A stretch of DNA of 64,000 bases from Capnocytophaga stomatis (GCF_002302635.1 NZ_CP022387.1:868001-932000), one strand, 5' to 3'; numbered from the stretch's first letter, positions 1 through 11,670 are shown. Program-made: numbers and translations. The notes: generated by a model not told the origin, from the sequence alone.

Positions 1-294
1 TTGTTTTTCATAATTCAAATCACGTTCTTCAATATCCAAATGTGCTTTGCTCAACTCCGGATGCATAATCCAATCAGCTGCTTGAGGAACTTCAAAAAAA
101 CATTTTTTACAAAATCCTTGACGAAAGATAGGTTCCTCACTACCGCAATTCAAACACTGAAAATGAGAAAAATGCAGTTTGATTTTCCTATTAATCAACT
201 CATTAACAACCAAAAAATCATTCTGAAGTTGCAAATAGTAACGAACCGGATTCGCCATCTCAGTAAGCATTTTTTGTAATACACCTTGAAACAT
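1..294 (-). CDS. DUF2797 family protein, N-terminal part (runs off the window)
   Basis: An open frame of 98 codons reads leftward from an ATG at 294 to the window edge with no stop, so only the N-terminus is present. The product has a zinc-binding-like Cys cluster, CLNCG followed about 14 residues later by FCKKC, then the stretch HPELSKAHLDIEERDLNYEK. That combination is typical of DUF2797 proteins of Bacteroidota; their biochemical role is unknown to me. The overlapping plus-strand frame at 1-279 is a shadow. A TAnnTTTG element on the minus strand at 367-374 lies about 70 bp upstream of the ATG. The gene is divergent from the GH3 gene at 383. Confidence 0.85.
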   Translation of the reverse strand, partial: MFQGVLQKMLTEMANPVRYYLQLQNDFLVVNELINRKIKLHFSHFQCLNCGSEEPIFRQGFCKKCFFEVPQAADWIMHPELSKAHLDIEERDLNYEKQ

Positions 295-366
295 ATTTAA
301 TTTTTTTTTAACTTTACCCGATTTTAATAAAATCTGACCTCTGTGGTACAAATGACAGATTTTTTT

Positions 367-374
367 CAAAAGTA
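367..374 (-). promoter_or_regulatory. -7 promoter element (TACTTTTG) for the DUF2797 gene
   Basis: The minus strand reads TACTTTTG, a match to the Bacteroidota TAnnTTTG element, about 70 bp upstream of the ATG at 294. It lies in the divergent interval before the GH3 gene. Confidence 0.5.
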
Positions 375-382
375 ATAAAAAA

Positions 383-1903
383 ATGCCATTAACACTATTC
401 AATTCTATAACTTCGTGGTTTTTAAAACGGCGTATTGACCAAATTGAGCTATTTGTAAACAATCCGCATCAAACTCAAGAGCGCGTTCTGTCAGAATTAT
501 TAAATTCTGCAAAAGACACTGAAATTGGAAAAAAATACGGTTTTTCAGAAATCGAAAATTATGACCAATTTACAAGAAACACGCCTTTGGTAACTTACGA
601 AGAATTCGAGCCTTTCATTGAGAGAGCAAGAAGAGGTGAGCGTAACATCTTCTGGAATACTCCTATCAAATGGTTTGCAAAAAGTAGCGGAACTACCAAT
701 GCAAAAAGCAAATTTATTCCCGTTAGTGAAGAGGCTTTACAGAATTGCCATTACAAATCAGGTAAAGATATGCTTTGCTTGTACCTAAACAACAACGAAA
801 ATTCTAACTTATTCAAAGGAAAGAGCTTACGACTTGGAGGAAGTAAAGAACTTTATGAGGAAAACGGAACATTTTTCGGTGATTTATCAGCAATTTTGAT
901 TGAAAATTTACCTTTCTGGGCAGAGTTCAGTTGCACCCCAAGTAACAAAGTTTCATTAATGAGCGAATGGGAGAGCAAACTCAACGCCATTGTGAGAGAA
1001 GCTCGAAGCGAAAACGTTACAAGTATGGCAGGCGTTCCTTCTTGGATGTTGGTTTTATTAAATCGTATTTTGGAAGAAACAAAAAAGGAAAATTTACTGG
1101 AAATATGGAAAAATTTAGAAGTTTATTTTCACGGAGGAGTAAGTTTTATTCCTTATAAAGAACAGTATAAAAAAATCATTCCTTCGGACAACTTCAGATA
1201 TTACGAAATATACAATGCCTCAGAAGGTTTCTTTGGAATTCAAGACCGAAACAATTCGGACGAGTTGCTTTTAATGCTTGATTACGGGATTTTCTACGAA
1301 TTTATTCCGATGGAAACTTTTGGCACAAATCAGCAGAAAGTCATTCCGTTGTCAGAGGTTGAACTCGGAAAGAATTATGCAATGGTAATTACCACAAATG
1401 CAGGACTTTGGCGTTACATAATTGGTGATACTATTCGCTTTACTTCTGTTTCTCCATATCGAATTAAAATCACAGGGCGAACAAAACATTTTATCAACGT
1501 TTTTGGCGAAGAACTCATCATCGAAAATACAGAAAAAGGATTAGAAAAAGCCTGCAAATCAACCAATAGCGAAGTAATTGATTACACAGTTGCCCCTATT
1601 TTTATGCAGGACAAGCTGAAAGGCGGACACGAATGGATTATTGAATTTAGCAAAAAACCAAGTGATATTGAAAAATTTACGGAAATTTTGGACGAAGAGC
1701 TGAAAAAATTAAACTCAGACTATGAGGCGAAACGCTATAACAATATGACCTTAAATATGCCAAAAATTCACATCGCTCGGGAAAATCTGTTTCACGATTG
1801 GTTAAAAAACAAAGACAAACTTGGGGGACAAAATAAAGTTCCAAGATTATCAAACAATCGTCAGTACATTGAGGAACTACTTCAACTTCAATCAATAAGC
1901 TAA
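383..1903 (+). CDS. GH3 family acyl-adenylating enzyme
   Basis: A 506-residue protein of the GH3 (auxin-responsive promoter) superfamily. Plant members adenylate a carboxylic acid and conjugate it to an amino acid; bacterial members are common in Bacteroidota and their substrate is unknown. The nucleotide-binding motif AKSSGTTNAKSKFIPVS is visible around residues 98-114. Full-family features follow: the TTNAGLWRYIIGDTIRF motif near residues 332-348 and a C-terminal subdomain with KITGRTKHFINVFGEELI. Length is normal for the family. rsgA starts 5 bp after its stop, so the two genes are probably cotranscribed. The start is the ATG at 383; a near-consensus -7 element (TAACTTTA, 309-316) lies upstream. 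Confidence 0.9.
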   Translation: MPLTLFNSITSWFLKRRIDQIELFVNNPHQTQERVLSELLNSAKDTEIGKKYGFSEIENYDQFTRNTPLVTYEEFEPFIERARRGERNIFWNTPIKWFAKSSGTTNAKSKFIPVSEEALQNCHYKSGKDMLCLYLNNNENSNLFKGKSLRLGGSKELYEENGTFFGDLSAILIENLPFWAEFSCTPSNKVSLMSEWESKLNAIVREARSENVTSMAGVPSWMLVLLNRILEETKKENLLEIWKNLEVYFHGGVSFIPYKEQYKKIIPSDNFRYYEIYNASEGFFGIQDRNNSDELLLMLDYGIFYEFIPMETFGTNQQKVIPLSEVELGKNYAMVITTNAGLWRYIIGDTIRFTSVSPYRIKITGRTKHFINVFGEELIIENTEKGLEKACKSTNSEVIDYTVAPIFMQDKLKGGHEWIIEFSKKPSDIEKFTEILDEELKKLNSDYEAKRYNNMTLNMPKIHIARENLFHDWLKNKDKLGGQNKVPRLSNNRQYIEELLQLQSIS

Positions 1904-1908
1904 TTTAT

Positions 1909-2841
1909 ATGAACGGAGTTGTATATAAATCCACCGGAAGTTGGTACACCGTAAAATCATCTGACGGAACGTTCTATCAATGCCGAATAAAAGGAAAATT
2001 CCGCATTAAAGGGATTAAAAACACTAATCCTGTGGCTGTTGGCGACTTTGTGAGTTTCGAGCTTGAGGAATCAGGAAATGGCGTAATCCAAGAAATTCAC
2101 GAACGAAAAAATTACATCATTCGCAAATCTGTAAATCTTTCAAAACAAACGCATATCATTGCTTCAAACATTGATGTTGCATTTTTAGTTATTACATTGA
2201 ATAATCCGCCGACTTTCACCACTTTTATCGACCGCTTTTTGGTTACTGCGGAAGCATATCACATTCCCGTGGTACTTCTGTTCAATAAAATAGATTCCTA
2301 CAATGAGGAAGAATTGATTGAAATCAAGTATTTGGCTTCGATATATCGCAAAATTGGCTATGAATGCTTAGGGATTTCAGCCATCAGTGGTAAAAATATT
2401 GACAAAGTAATTGATTTGATGAAAAATAAAACTTGTGTCATATCCGGACATTCCGGTGTTGGAAAAACAACTTTGATAAATGCCATAGCACCCAATTTAA
2501 ACCTAAAAACCAAAGAAATTTCAGAGCAACATCAACAAGGACAGCACACTACAACCTTTGCAGAAATGTTCGACCTCGACTTCGGAGCAAGAATAATTGA
2601 CACTCCGGGTATAAAAGGCTTTGGAATTGTGGAAATTGAAGACGAAGAATTAGGAGACTTTTTTCCGGAATTTTTCGCTTTAAAATCAGAATGTAAATTT
2701 AATAATTGTCTACACATTGATGAACCCGATTGTGCTGTGAAAGAAGCCTTAGAAAAAGATGAAATCGCTTGGTCACGTTACAAAAGTTATCTGCAAATTT
2801 TAAAAGGAGAAGACGAAAATTACCGAATTGGCGAAAAATAA
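1909..2841 (+). CDS. rsgA: Ribosome small subunit-dependent GTPase A
   Basis: A 310-residue circularly permuted GTPase that acts late in 30S ribosomal subunit maturation. The N-terminal OB fold (about residues 1-70) is followed by permuted G motifs: NKID (G4), SAISG (G5), then the P-loop GHSGVGKTTL and DTPGIKGFG (G3). The C-terminal zinc site is present as CKFNNCLHIDEPDC. The QQGQHTTT switch segment is typical of RsgA. It sits 5 bp downstream of the GH3 gene. No defect is seen. Confidence 0.96.
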   Translation: MNGVVYKSTGSWYTVKSSDGTFYQCRIKGKFRIKGIKNTNPVAVGDFVSFELEESGNGVIQEIHERKNYIIRKSVNLSKQTHIIASNIDVAFLVITLNNPPTFTTFIDRFLVTAEAYHIPVVLLFNKIDSYNEEELIEIKYLASIYRKIGYECLGISAISGKNIDKVIDLMKNKTCVISGHSGVGKTTLINAIAPNLNLKTKEISEQHQQGQHTTTFAEMFDLDFGARIIDTPGIKGFGIVEIEDEELGDFFPEFFALKSECKFNNCLHIDEPDCAVKEALEKDEIAWSRYKSYLQILKGEDENYRIGEK

Positions 2842-2941
2842 TCAAACACATAAGTAATTAATTTTCATTATATTAACAAATTAAAACTCTTAAAATTTTC
2901 TCTTTTAGGGATAATATGTTTTTATTCCCAAAAAAAAGTAA

Positions 2942-2949
2942 TAAATTTG
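2942..2949 (+). promoter_or_regulatory. -7 promoter element (TAAATTTG) fixing the lipoprotein start
   Basis: TAAATTTG matches TAnnTTTG and lies 29 bp before the ATG at 2979. It falls inside the longer open frame that begins at 2916, so the upstream ATG would lie before the transcription start and is unlikely to be used. Confidence 0.6.
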
Positions 2950-2978
2950 CCCGCAATAACTATCATACACGCACTATA

Positions 2979-4082
2979 ATGAAACAGAAAAATTTAACAA
3001 AAAAACTGATGATTGCTTTATTAGGGGCAGTCTTGTTTGTGGGTTGTTCAAAAAACGAAAGCGAGAATGTGCAAGAGCAAGATGCTTCAAAAATAACTGC
3101 ACGCAGTGCCGAACAACAATCTATTGAAACTACAATAGCGAATTTTTACGATTGTCTTAAAAAACTGAAATACAGCGGTTTTTCTGATTTTCTCTATGAC
3201 AACTTCTTTTTAACTTCAGCAACAACGAATAACAAAACTTGGTATGAGTTTTTGGATGGTAAATTTAAAGAACAGTATGTAGGACAAAAAGAAGGCTTCG
3301 TTTATGAGAAACTCTTAGGTACATACACTTGGGATAGCTCTGCAAAAAAATGGGGTAAAACTACCAACAGTAACAATGTTACCCTTCATTTTCCTGCATT
3401 CAACACCACAGCTTCCAATAATGCTACATTGGTTCTTGAAAATTATACAAGCCTAAACATTGGCACAAACAGTTTACCAACAAAAGGTAAAGCTACAATA
3501 ACAGTTGATAACAAGAAAATCATTGAAGTTGATATTCAAGGGATTTCTTATGGTTTAATTCCAACACTCATTGAAAATGCAGAGGTTGTCATTTACGGAA
3601 ACCCTTTCACAACAACTATTAGTTTGAAAAAGAATGGTTCTGTATATAACTTCACTTCAAATACAAGTGCACCTGACGGATGTACAACAACTGTTAATGG
3701 TGTTATCAATTTGACCAATAACTCTACTATTTCAACAGATAAAGTGGATTTTAAAGCGTTGGCTTTTGACAACTTTAAAGATTTAGAATTTAAAGTAAAT
3801 TTTGAAAATTTGGAGATTAAAGTAAATGCTGATATCGCGGGACTTAAAGCTTTAAACAAAGATGTTTACTCTGTTGAGGATATGAACAATTTTGTAAAAG
3901 TAGATGTATTAAGCTCTGGTAAAAAAGTTGCTGACTTGAAATACAATGAAGATAGCAACGGAAAATATGACCCAGATGTAGTTTTCCTTGATGGAACAAC
4001 AAACAAAGCTGAATCATATTTCTCTTACTTCTCTAAAAAAGTAAAACACGTTTTCAGAGTAGTATTCGGTTTAGAAAAATAA
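2979..4082 (+). CDS. Putative lipoprotein of unknown function
   Basis: I do not recognise the family. With the start at 2979 the protein is 367 residues with a clear lipoprotein signal: MKQKNLTKK, a hydrophobic stretch, then the lipobox LFVGC with Cys23. The residues after Cys (SKNESE) are Lys/Asp/Glu-like and loosely resemble the surface-export signal described for Bacteroidota lipoproteins. The rest is Asn/Thr-rich with alternating hydrophobic strands, suggesting a beta-sandwich exported domain. I prefer this start to the ATG at 2916 because a -7 promoter element lies between them and the signal peptide begins here. A strong terminator follows at 4114. Confidence 0.8.
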   Translation: MKQKNLTKKLMIALLGAVLFVGCSKNESENVQEQDASKITARSAEQQSIETTIANFYDCLKKLKYSGFSDFLYDNFFLTSATTNNKTWYEFLDGKFKEQYVGQKEGFVYEKLLGTYTWDSSAKKWGKTTNSNNVTLHFPAFNTTASNNATLVLENYTSLNIGTNSLPTKGKATITVDNKKIIEVDIQGISYGLIPTLIENAEVVIYGNPFTTTISLKKNGSVYNFTSNTSAPDGCTTTVNGVINLTNNSTISTDKVDFKALAFDNFKDLEFKVNFENLEIKVNADIAGLKALNKDVYSVEDMNNFVKVDVLSSGKKVADLKYNEDSNGKYDPDVVFLDGTTNKAESYFSYFSKKVKHVFRVVFGLEK

Positions 4083-4113
4083 TAATAATGTTTTCTCAAA
4101 TAGAAAAGCTGAC

Positions 4114-4146
4114 TTCTTTTGGAGGTCAGCTTTTTTATTTTACGAT
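4114..4146 (+). terminator. Rho-independent terminator after the lipoprotein gene
   Basis: AAAAGCTGAC (4114-4123) pairs with GTCAGCTTTT (4135-4144), followed by a T-run. It lies between convergent genes (the PPIase gene ends at 4170), so it may serve both directions. Confidence 0.85.
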
Positions 4147-4169
4147 TATTTTTATTGAATATGAATTTG

Positions 4170-5105
4170 TTAGTCAATGACTTTAACTAATTCAACATCA
4201 AAAATAAGAGGAGCATTAGGCGGAATTATTCCTCCGGCACCTCGGCTTCCGTAAGCTAAATCGGCTGGAATTACAAAACGAGCTTTATCTCCTTCACGAA
4301 GCAACAAAATCCCTTCATCCCAACCTTCAATTACTTGCCCTACGCCTACAGTAAAGTTTAGTGGTTGGTTTCGGCGATAAGAAGAATCAAAAACCGTTTT
4401 ATCAAGTAGCATTCCCGTATAGTGAACTGCGACCTCATCACCTGCCTGAGCTTGTTTTCCATTTCCTTTGCTGGTTATCTTATAAAATAACCCACTTTCT
4501 GTTTTTTCAAATCCCTCAGTTTCAGAAGCTAATGCTTGCTCTGCTTTTTTGCGAGACTCGGCTACGCGTTTTTCTTTTTCGGCATTAAAATTTTCAAAAG
4601 CTTGTACTGCGTCCCATTTTTCAGCCTCCTCACCTACTCTGAAGATGCTAATTTCTTCAATTTTATCTCCTTGAGCGATGCTATCTACTACGTTTTGCCC
4701 TTCAACTACTTCCCCGAAAACGGTATGTTTCCCATCTAACCAAGGTGTTGGAACGTGCGTGATAAAGAATTGACTTCCGTTAGTACCAGGACCTGCATTA
4801 GCCATAGATAAAATACCTGGTTTATTGTGCTTCAAATCTGAAACAAACTCATCATCAAACTGATAACCAGGATTTCCCGTTCCTGTTCCTAACGGGCAAC
4901 CTCCTTGAATCATAAAATCAGAAATTACTCGATGAAATTTCAATCCATTGTAATAAGGCTCTCCAAGAGGTTTGCTACTATTTTTTTGCTTTCCTTCCGC
5001 CAATGCAACAAAATTTCCTACCGTTCCGGGAGTTTTATCGTGCGTTAGCTTAACCAAAATTTCTCCTTTGGTTGTCTTAAATTTTGCATAAATTCCGTTT
5101 TGCAT
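4170..5105 (-). CDS. Cyclophilin-FKBP fusion peptidyl-prolyl isomerase
   Basis: A 311-residue protein carrying two unrelated prolyl isomerase domains. Residues about 1-160 are a cyclophilin ([13 protein letters not shown] with the catalytic Arg at position 59, then [20 protein letters not shown]). Residues about 165-200 form a charged helical linker. Residues about 215-311 are an FKBP domain ([41 protein letters not shown]). Such dual-family immunophilins have been described in flavobacteria. No signal peptide is visible, so it is probably cytoplasmic. It is divergently transcribed from the O-methyltransferase gene, with its own -7 element at 5131-5138. Confidence 0.93.
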   Translation of the reverse strand: MQNGIYAKFKTTKGEILVKLTHDKTPGTVGNFVALAEGKQKNSSKPLGEPYYNGLKFHRVISDFMIQGGCPLGTGTGNPGYQFDDEFVSDLKHNKPGILSMANAGPGTNGSQFFITHVPTPWLDGKHTVFGEVVEGQNVVDSIAQGDKIEEISIFRVGEEAEKWDAVQAFENFNAEKEKRVAESRKKAEQALASETEGFEKTESGLFYKITSKGNGKQAQAGDEVAVHYTGMLLDKTVFDSSYRRNQPLNFTVGVGQVIEGWDEGILLLREGDKARFVIPADLAYGSRGAGGIIPPNAPLIFDVELVKVID

Positions 5106-5130
5106 TTCTTTTATTTTTAAAATATCTCTG

Positions 5131-5138
5131 CAAAAATA
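5131..5138 (-). promoter_or_regulatory. -7 promoter element (TATTTTTG) for the PPIase fusion
   Basis: The minus strand reads TATTTTTG 26 bp before the ATG at 5105, a TAnnTTTG match. With 5205-5212 it forms a divergent promoter pair. Confidence 0.6.
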
Positions 5139-5204
5139 ACGAAGATTTAAAGAAAGAACAAATAAATTCTTTTTTCAGAGAATCAACAGCTAAAAAATGT
5201 TTCA

Positions 5205-5212
5205 TATCTTTG
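5205..5212 (+). promoter_or_regulatory. -7 promoter element (TATCTTTG) for the O-methyltransferase
   Basis: TATCTTTG lies 38 bp before the ATG at 5251 and overlaps the first codons of the longer frame that opens at 5197. This supports the later start. Confidence 0.6.
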
Positions 5213-5250
5213 CCAGAAAAATAATTTTATTTCAAAAAAAATTACAAAAG

Positions 5251-8209
<2,959 letters not shown>

Positions 8210-8214
8210 AATTA

Positions 8215-8240
8215 AAAAACGCTCCTCCCGGAGCGTTTTT
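8215..8240 (+). terminator. Terminator for icd
   Basis: CGCTCC (8220-8225) pairs with GGAGCG (8230-8235) around a four-base loop, flanked by A and T runs. Confidence 0.88.
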
Positions 8241-8250
8241 CTCAACTCAA

Positions 8251-8284
8251 AAAAAGGACTTTCTTCAAGTAGAAAGTCCTTTTC
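8251..8284 (-). terminator. Terminator for the PepSY-like gene
   Basis: AAAAAGGACTTTCT and AGAAAGTCCTTTT pair around a six-base loop (8265-8270). It lies about 30 bp after the stop of the minus-strand gene and back to back with the icd terminator. Confidence 0.85.
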
Positions 8285-8315
8285 TCACAATGCATATAAA
8301 TACTACTACTAACTC

Positions 8316-8624
8316 CTAATTATCTTTTTTCAACAAATTTCCATCTTTGTCGAAATAAGTAACAAAATCTTCTGAATTGCTATCTGCAGCCTCAATTTTG
8401 TACTCTTCTTTTGCATTTACATACGCTTTTTTGATAGTTGCTCCATCGTAAGTTTTCTCGAAAGCTTCAACTACAGCTACTGGCAGTTTATCCTTTTCAA
8501 TTTCTGTAAACTCCTCTTCTTGAACAGACACTACAGCTGCTCTTTCTGTGTTTACATCACTCTTCTGTGCGAAGGCCGTCATACTCCCTAACGCCAATAC
8601 GCTTAAAAACAAAGTTTTTTTCAT
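8316..8624 (-). CDS. Small exported PepSY-like protein
   Basis: A 102-residue protein with a clean signal peptide (MKKTLFLSVLALGSMTAFAQ, cleavage after AFA). The mature part contains the pattern LPVAVVEAFEKTYDGATIKKAY, then EEYKIEA and VTYFDKDGNLLKKD. This matches the short PepSY-like (beta-lactamase-inhibitor-like) fold common in Bacteroidota periplasmic proteins. Function is unknown; such proteins are thought to inhibit or bind other envelope proteins. It is monocistronic, with a terminator at 8251-8284. I see no consensus -7 element; its upstream region contains a duplicated AT-rich motif. Confidence 0.75.
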   Translation of the reverse strand: MKKTLFLSVLALGSMTAFAQKSDVNTERAAVVSVQEEEFTEIEKDKLPVAVVEAFEKTYDGATIKKAYVNAKEEYKIEAADSNSEDFVTYFDKDGNLLKKDN

Positions 8625-8690
8625 AAGTTTTAATTTTTAATTTAAGTAATTGTTTTTTTCTGCTTAGTAAAGATTTTAATTGTAATTTAG

Positions 8691-8759
8691 TTTTTTCTAA
8701 TTTTTTGTTTTAACAATCAATTGACTGTAATGAGTAATTTTTTTCTAATTTTTTGTTTT
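8691..8759. repeat. Short direct repeat upstream of the PepSY-like gene
   Basis: The motif TTTTTTCTAATTTTTTGTTT occurs at 8691 and again at 8739, 48 bp apart, in otherwise featureless AT-rich DNA. Its low complexity makes significance uncertain. Confidence 0.5.
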
Positions 8760-8795
8760 TTGTACTAATCTTATTTATACCAATCTTATGCTTAT

Positions 8796-8998
8796 TTACT
8801 TGCTTATTCTTAAAAGTTTTTTAAACTTTTCGTAAGTATTACCTATTATTGCAAACATATTTCTTTGTTTGACAACTTTTTCAGAAGTTTTACTTTCTTC
8901 CTGAAAAATCATTTCCATTATACCATCATAAATCACTATTGGATTCATATTTGATAGTTTACTTAATCCTGATGATGTTATGTTTTGTGTTGTCATAA
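8796..8998 (-). CDS. Possible small protein, unknown
   Basis: A frame of 88 codons opens at 9062; the ATG at 8998 (MTTQNITSSGLSKLS) looks like a better start because upstream codons are atypical. The product would be 67 residues ending in a basic helix (YEKFKKLLRISK). I recognise no family. The frame has a reasonable mix of codons, no overlapping gene competes, and inverted repeats built on TTACACA lie about 130-200 bp upstream. It could still be a chance open frame. Confidence 0.35.
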
Positions 8999-9120
8999 TA
9001 CTTGAATTTTTGCTTGCATTATCTATATTGAAAAAAGCATACCAAATCGGCATTAACTTCAAAATAATTTCACAAAATACTGAATATCAGAATAAAAAGA
9101 AGAAACAAATTTTTAAAAAT

Positions 9121-9199
9121 ACCTTTTACACACTGAAGAAATATGTGTAATTTACACAAAAAGCATATAATTTTTACACACATAAGGTGTGTATTTTTG
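9121..9199. promoter_or_regulatory. Cluster of TTACACA/TGTGTAA inverted repeats with a -7 element
   Basis: TTACACA or its complement occurs at 9126, 9144, 9152, 9174 and 9187. The central pair forms the near-perfect palindrome TGTGTAATTTACACA (9144-9158). The last pair, TACACAC and GTGTGTA, flanks ATAAG (9175-9193) and abuts a plus-strand TATTTTTG (9192-9199). This looks like an operator cluster. Upstream of it lies only the possible small minus-strand gene (8796-8998); downstream on the plus strand I see no gene. Confidence 0.5.
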
Positions 9200-9448
9200 A
9201 GGTTTACAAAAAAAGAAAGGCTATCTCCCCGACAGCCTATTCTCTAATAATTTAATTAAAATCTAATATAGCATGAAAAAAACTTAGTTCTGGAACTCCC
9301 GTCCCATTTATAAACTAACGAGTGCTAAAGTACTGCGATAGAAGAATATATGCAACAACTTTAACCTTTCATTAACTAAAATCAGATTACAAAATTATTT
9401 AAATAGCTAATAATCAACAAATTAAATAAATTGGATAAAAATACTTTT
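9200..9448. other. Intergenic stretch without a recognised gene
   Basis: About 250 bp of AT-rich sequence between the TTACACA cluster and the end of mutS2. It holds one weak hairpin (AGGCT at about 9218 with AGCCT at about 9234). The plus-strand -7 element at 9192-9199 could drive a short transcript through it, but no convincing reading frame exists. Confidence 0.5.
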
Positions 9449-11623
9449 TTAACTTTTTTTCTCCACCAACTCCAATTCGGAAAGAGCAACAGAAGTAGTA
9501 AACATACCATAATTTACCAACGCTTTATCTTTTTCAATTTTGTCGATGCTTCCCACGCTTCTGCTATCTTTAATTCGCACACGGTCACCAACTTTCAAAG
9601 CTCGTTGCATTTTTTCTTTAGCAACCTTTTCTTGTTTTATTTTTTCCTTTTTCTCGGCTTTTTTCTGTATGCGAATAGCTTCCATTTCCTTTTGGACTTC
9701 CTCTTCGATTTTCTTTTTCTGTTCCTTTTGTTTATGTTTTTCTAACTTTGAAATTTGTTTTCGTTTTGCGTTTTCACCTTCTATAATCCGCAGAATATCA
9801 GAAACTAATGCACGTTTTTTACCATCATAAAAATACCGTTCGGCAACTTCATCAATTTTATTACCCAAATAAATCATTCGCTGATTTTGGTCGTATAATT
9901 CTTGATAATTCACCAATTTGGATTTTACTTTTTCATTCAATTCTTCCAAACGTTTGGCTTCTTCTCGTGCTTTTATTTCCTCATCTTTCAGATTTTCAGT
10001 AGTTTTTTCCATTTTGCTGCGTTCTTTTTGCAGCTTAGCGATGGTAGCATCAAAACGTACTTTTCCTTTTTCAATTTTTTTCTTCGCCCGATTTATCAAT
10101 CCAAACGGAATTCCATTTTTTTGTGCCACCTCAAAAGTAAATGAGCTACCCGCCTCACCCACAATAAGTTTATAAATCGGCTCTAACGTTTTGTCATTGA
10201 ATAACATATTCGCATTGGTAGCGTGTGGAAGTTCATTGGCAAGTATTTTTAAGTTCGCATAATGCGTTGTAATTACGCCAAATGCTTTCCGATGGTAAAA
10301 TTCTTCGAGAAACACTTCTGCTAAGGCTCCGCCCAATTCGGGGTCACTTCCTGTTCCGAATTCATCAATCAAAAACAAAGTTTCAGCATTGCATTTTTTC
10401 AAAAAATAGTTCATATTTTTCAACCGATAACTATATGTACTCAAATGATTTTCAATGGATTGATTATCTCCAATATCGGTTAATATTCTGCTGAACAAAC
10501 ACATTTTCGAACGATGGTGTACAGGAACAAGCATCGCACTTTGTAGCATCAACTGTAATAACCCTATGGTTTTCAACGTAATACTTTTTCCGCCTGCATT
10601 AGGTCCTGAAATGACAATAATCCGGGATTGGTCGGAAAGCTGAATATTTTGCGGATAAGTAGGATTTCCTTTTTTTTGATTATTCAAATAAAGCAACGGA
10701 TGGTAGGCTTCTTTCAAATCCAAAACTCGCTCATCGGTAATTTCAGGAAGTAACGCATTCATATTCAACGCATATTTTGCTTTTCCGTAAATAATATCGA
10801 TTGCTGTAATATAACTTTGATAATCTCTGAAAAGCGACACAAATTCGCTCAAAAATGCGGTAAGTTGCTTTAAAATTCGCTGAATTTCTTCCTTTTCGTC
10901 ATAAAGCAAATTGGTAAGTTCGCGAGAGTACATCTCGGTTTGTTTAGGCTCGATATACACGATACTTCCTGTTTTTGAGCTTCCTAACACCGTTCCGTGT
11001 ACCTTTCGGCGATGCATAGCTTTAACAGCAAGCACACGGCGATTTTCTACCACTGTTTCGCGAATATCATCCAAGTAATCCGAAGCATTGTATTCTGCCA
11101 ACGCTCTGTTAAAACTCTCATTGATTTTTCCTTTTAACTGACTGATTTCCTTACGAATATTAGCCAAAGTAGGTGATGCCTCATTTTTGATTTCTCCAAA
11201 CTTATCAATGATTTTTTCAATAGCCTCTACAATTTCAGTGGTGTACACAATGCTTTCCAAAGTTTGATGCAATACTGGGTATAATTCTTTAAACTTACGG
11301 AAGAAAAGAATGTGTGTATTTACCGTTTGCGACAAAGTGTAAAGCCTTCGGATACCTGCAATTTCGAGCGTAGTATTCTCAATTTGAAGGAGTTTTATCT
11401 CTGCCGTTACTTTTTCGCAACTGTGAGCCGGAATTACGTTATTATTCTGAAAAGAAGACAAATATTCATTGGTTTGCTGCAAAGCGAAAAGTAGCGTTTC
11501 TTTATCCTCAAAAGGCTTGATTCGCAAAGCATATTTTTTCCCCAATTCGGTTTGGCATATTTCAGAAACTTGGTGCAATACCGTGCCAAATTCTAAATCT
11601 TCAAGTGTTTTTGAATGAATCAT
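9449..11623 (-). CDS. mutS2: MutS2 family ATPase lacking the Smr domain
   Basis: A 724-residue MutS2. Known homologues restrict homologous recombination or act on stalled and collided ribosomes. The core and lever helices (about residues 1-300) lead to the ATPase with Walker A GPNAGGKS (340-347), Walker B TLFLIDEFGTGSDPELGG (D420, E421) and the TTHYANLK segment. A long charged coiled coil (about 520-670) follows. The C-terminus ends in a KOW-like segment (KVGDRVRIKDSRSVGSIDKI) with no Smr endonuclease domain, which most MutS2 proteins carry. The stop is followed by intergenic DNA with no remnant of Smr, so I read this as a natural short form. Confidence 0.92.
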   Translation of the reverse strand: MIHSKTLEDLEFGTVLHQVSEICQTELGKKYALRIKPFEDKETLLFALQQTNEYLSSFQNNNVIPAHSCEKVTAEIKLLQIENTTLEIAGIRRLYTLSQTVNTHILFFRKFKELYPVLHQTLESIVYTTEIVEAIEKIIDKFGEIKNEASPTLANIRKEISQLKGKINESFNRALAEYNASDYLDDIRETVVENRRVLAVKAMHRRKVHGTVLGSSKTGSIVYIEPKQTEMYSRELTNLLYDEKEEIQRILKQLTAFLSEFVSLFRDYQSYITAIDIIYGKAKYALNMNALLPEITDERVLDLKEAYHPLLYLNNQKKGNPTYPQNIQLSDQSRIIVISGPNAGGKSITLKTIGLLQLMLQSAMLVPVHHRSKMCLFSRILTDIGDNQSIENHLSTYSYRLKNMNYFLKKCNAETLFLIDEFGTGSDPELGGALAEVFLEEFYHRKAFGVITTHYANLKILANELPHATNANMLFNDKTLEPIYKLIVGEAGSSFTFEVAQKNGIPFGLINRAKKKIEKGKVRFDATIAKLQKERSKMEKTTENLKDEEIKAREEAKRLEELNEKVKSKLVNYQELYDQNQRMIYLGNKIDEVAERYFYDGKKRALVSDILRIIEGENAKRKQISKLEKHKQKEQKKKIEEEVQKEMEAIRIQKKAEKKEKIKQEKVAKEKMQRALKVGDRVRIKDSRSVGSIDKIEKDKALVNYGMFTTSVALSELELVEKKS

Positions 11624-11670
11624 TTATGATAATGTAAATTTGAAAATTTTATATTTCAAAAATTAATTTT

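Noticed and set aside
1-279. Plus-strand open frame of 92 codons
   Set aside because: It is antisense to a minus-strand frame with a clear DUF2797 zinc cluster; the plus product resembles nothing.
2916-2978. Longer N-terminus for the lipoprotein from the ATG at 2916
   Set aside because: A -7 promoter element lies inside it, and the signal peptide begins at 2979.
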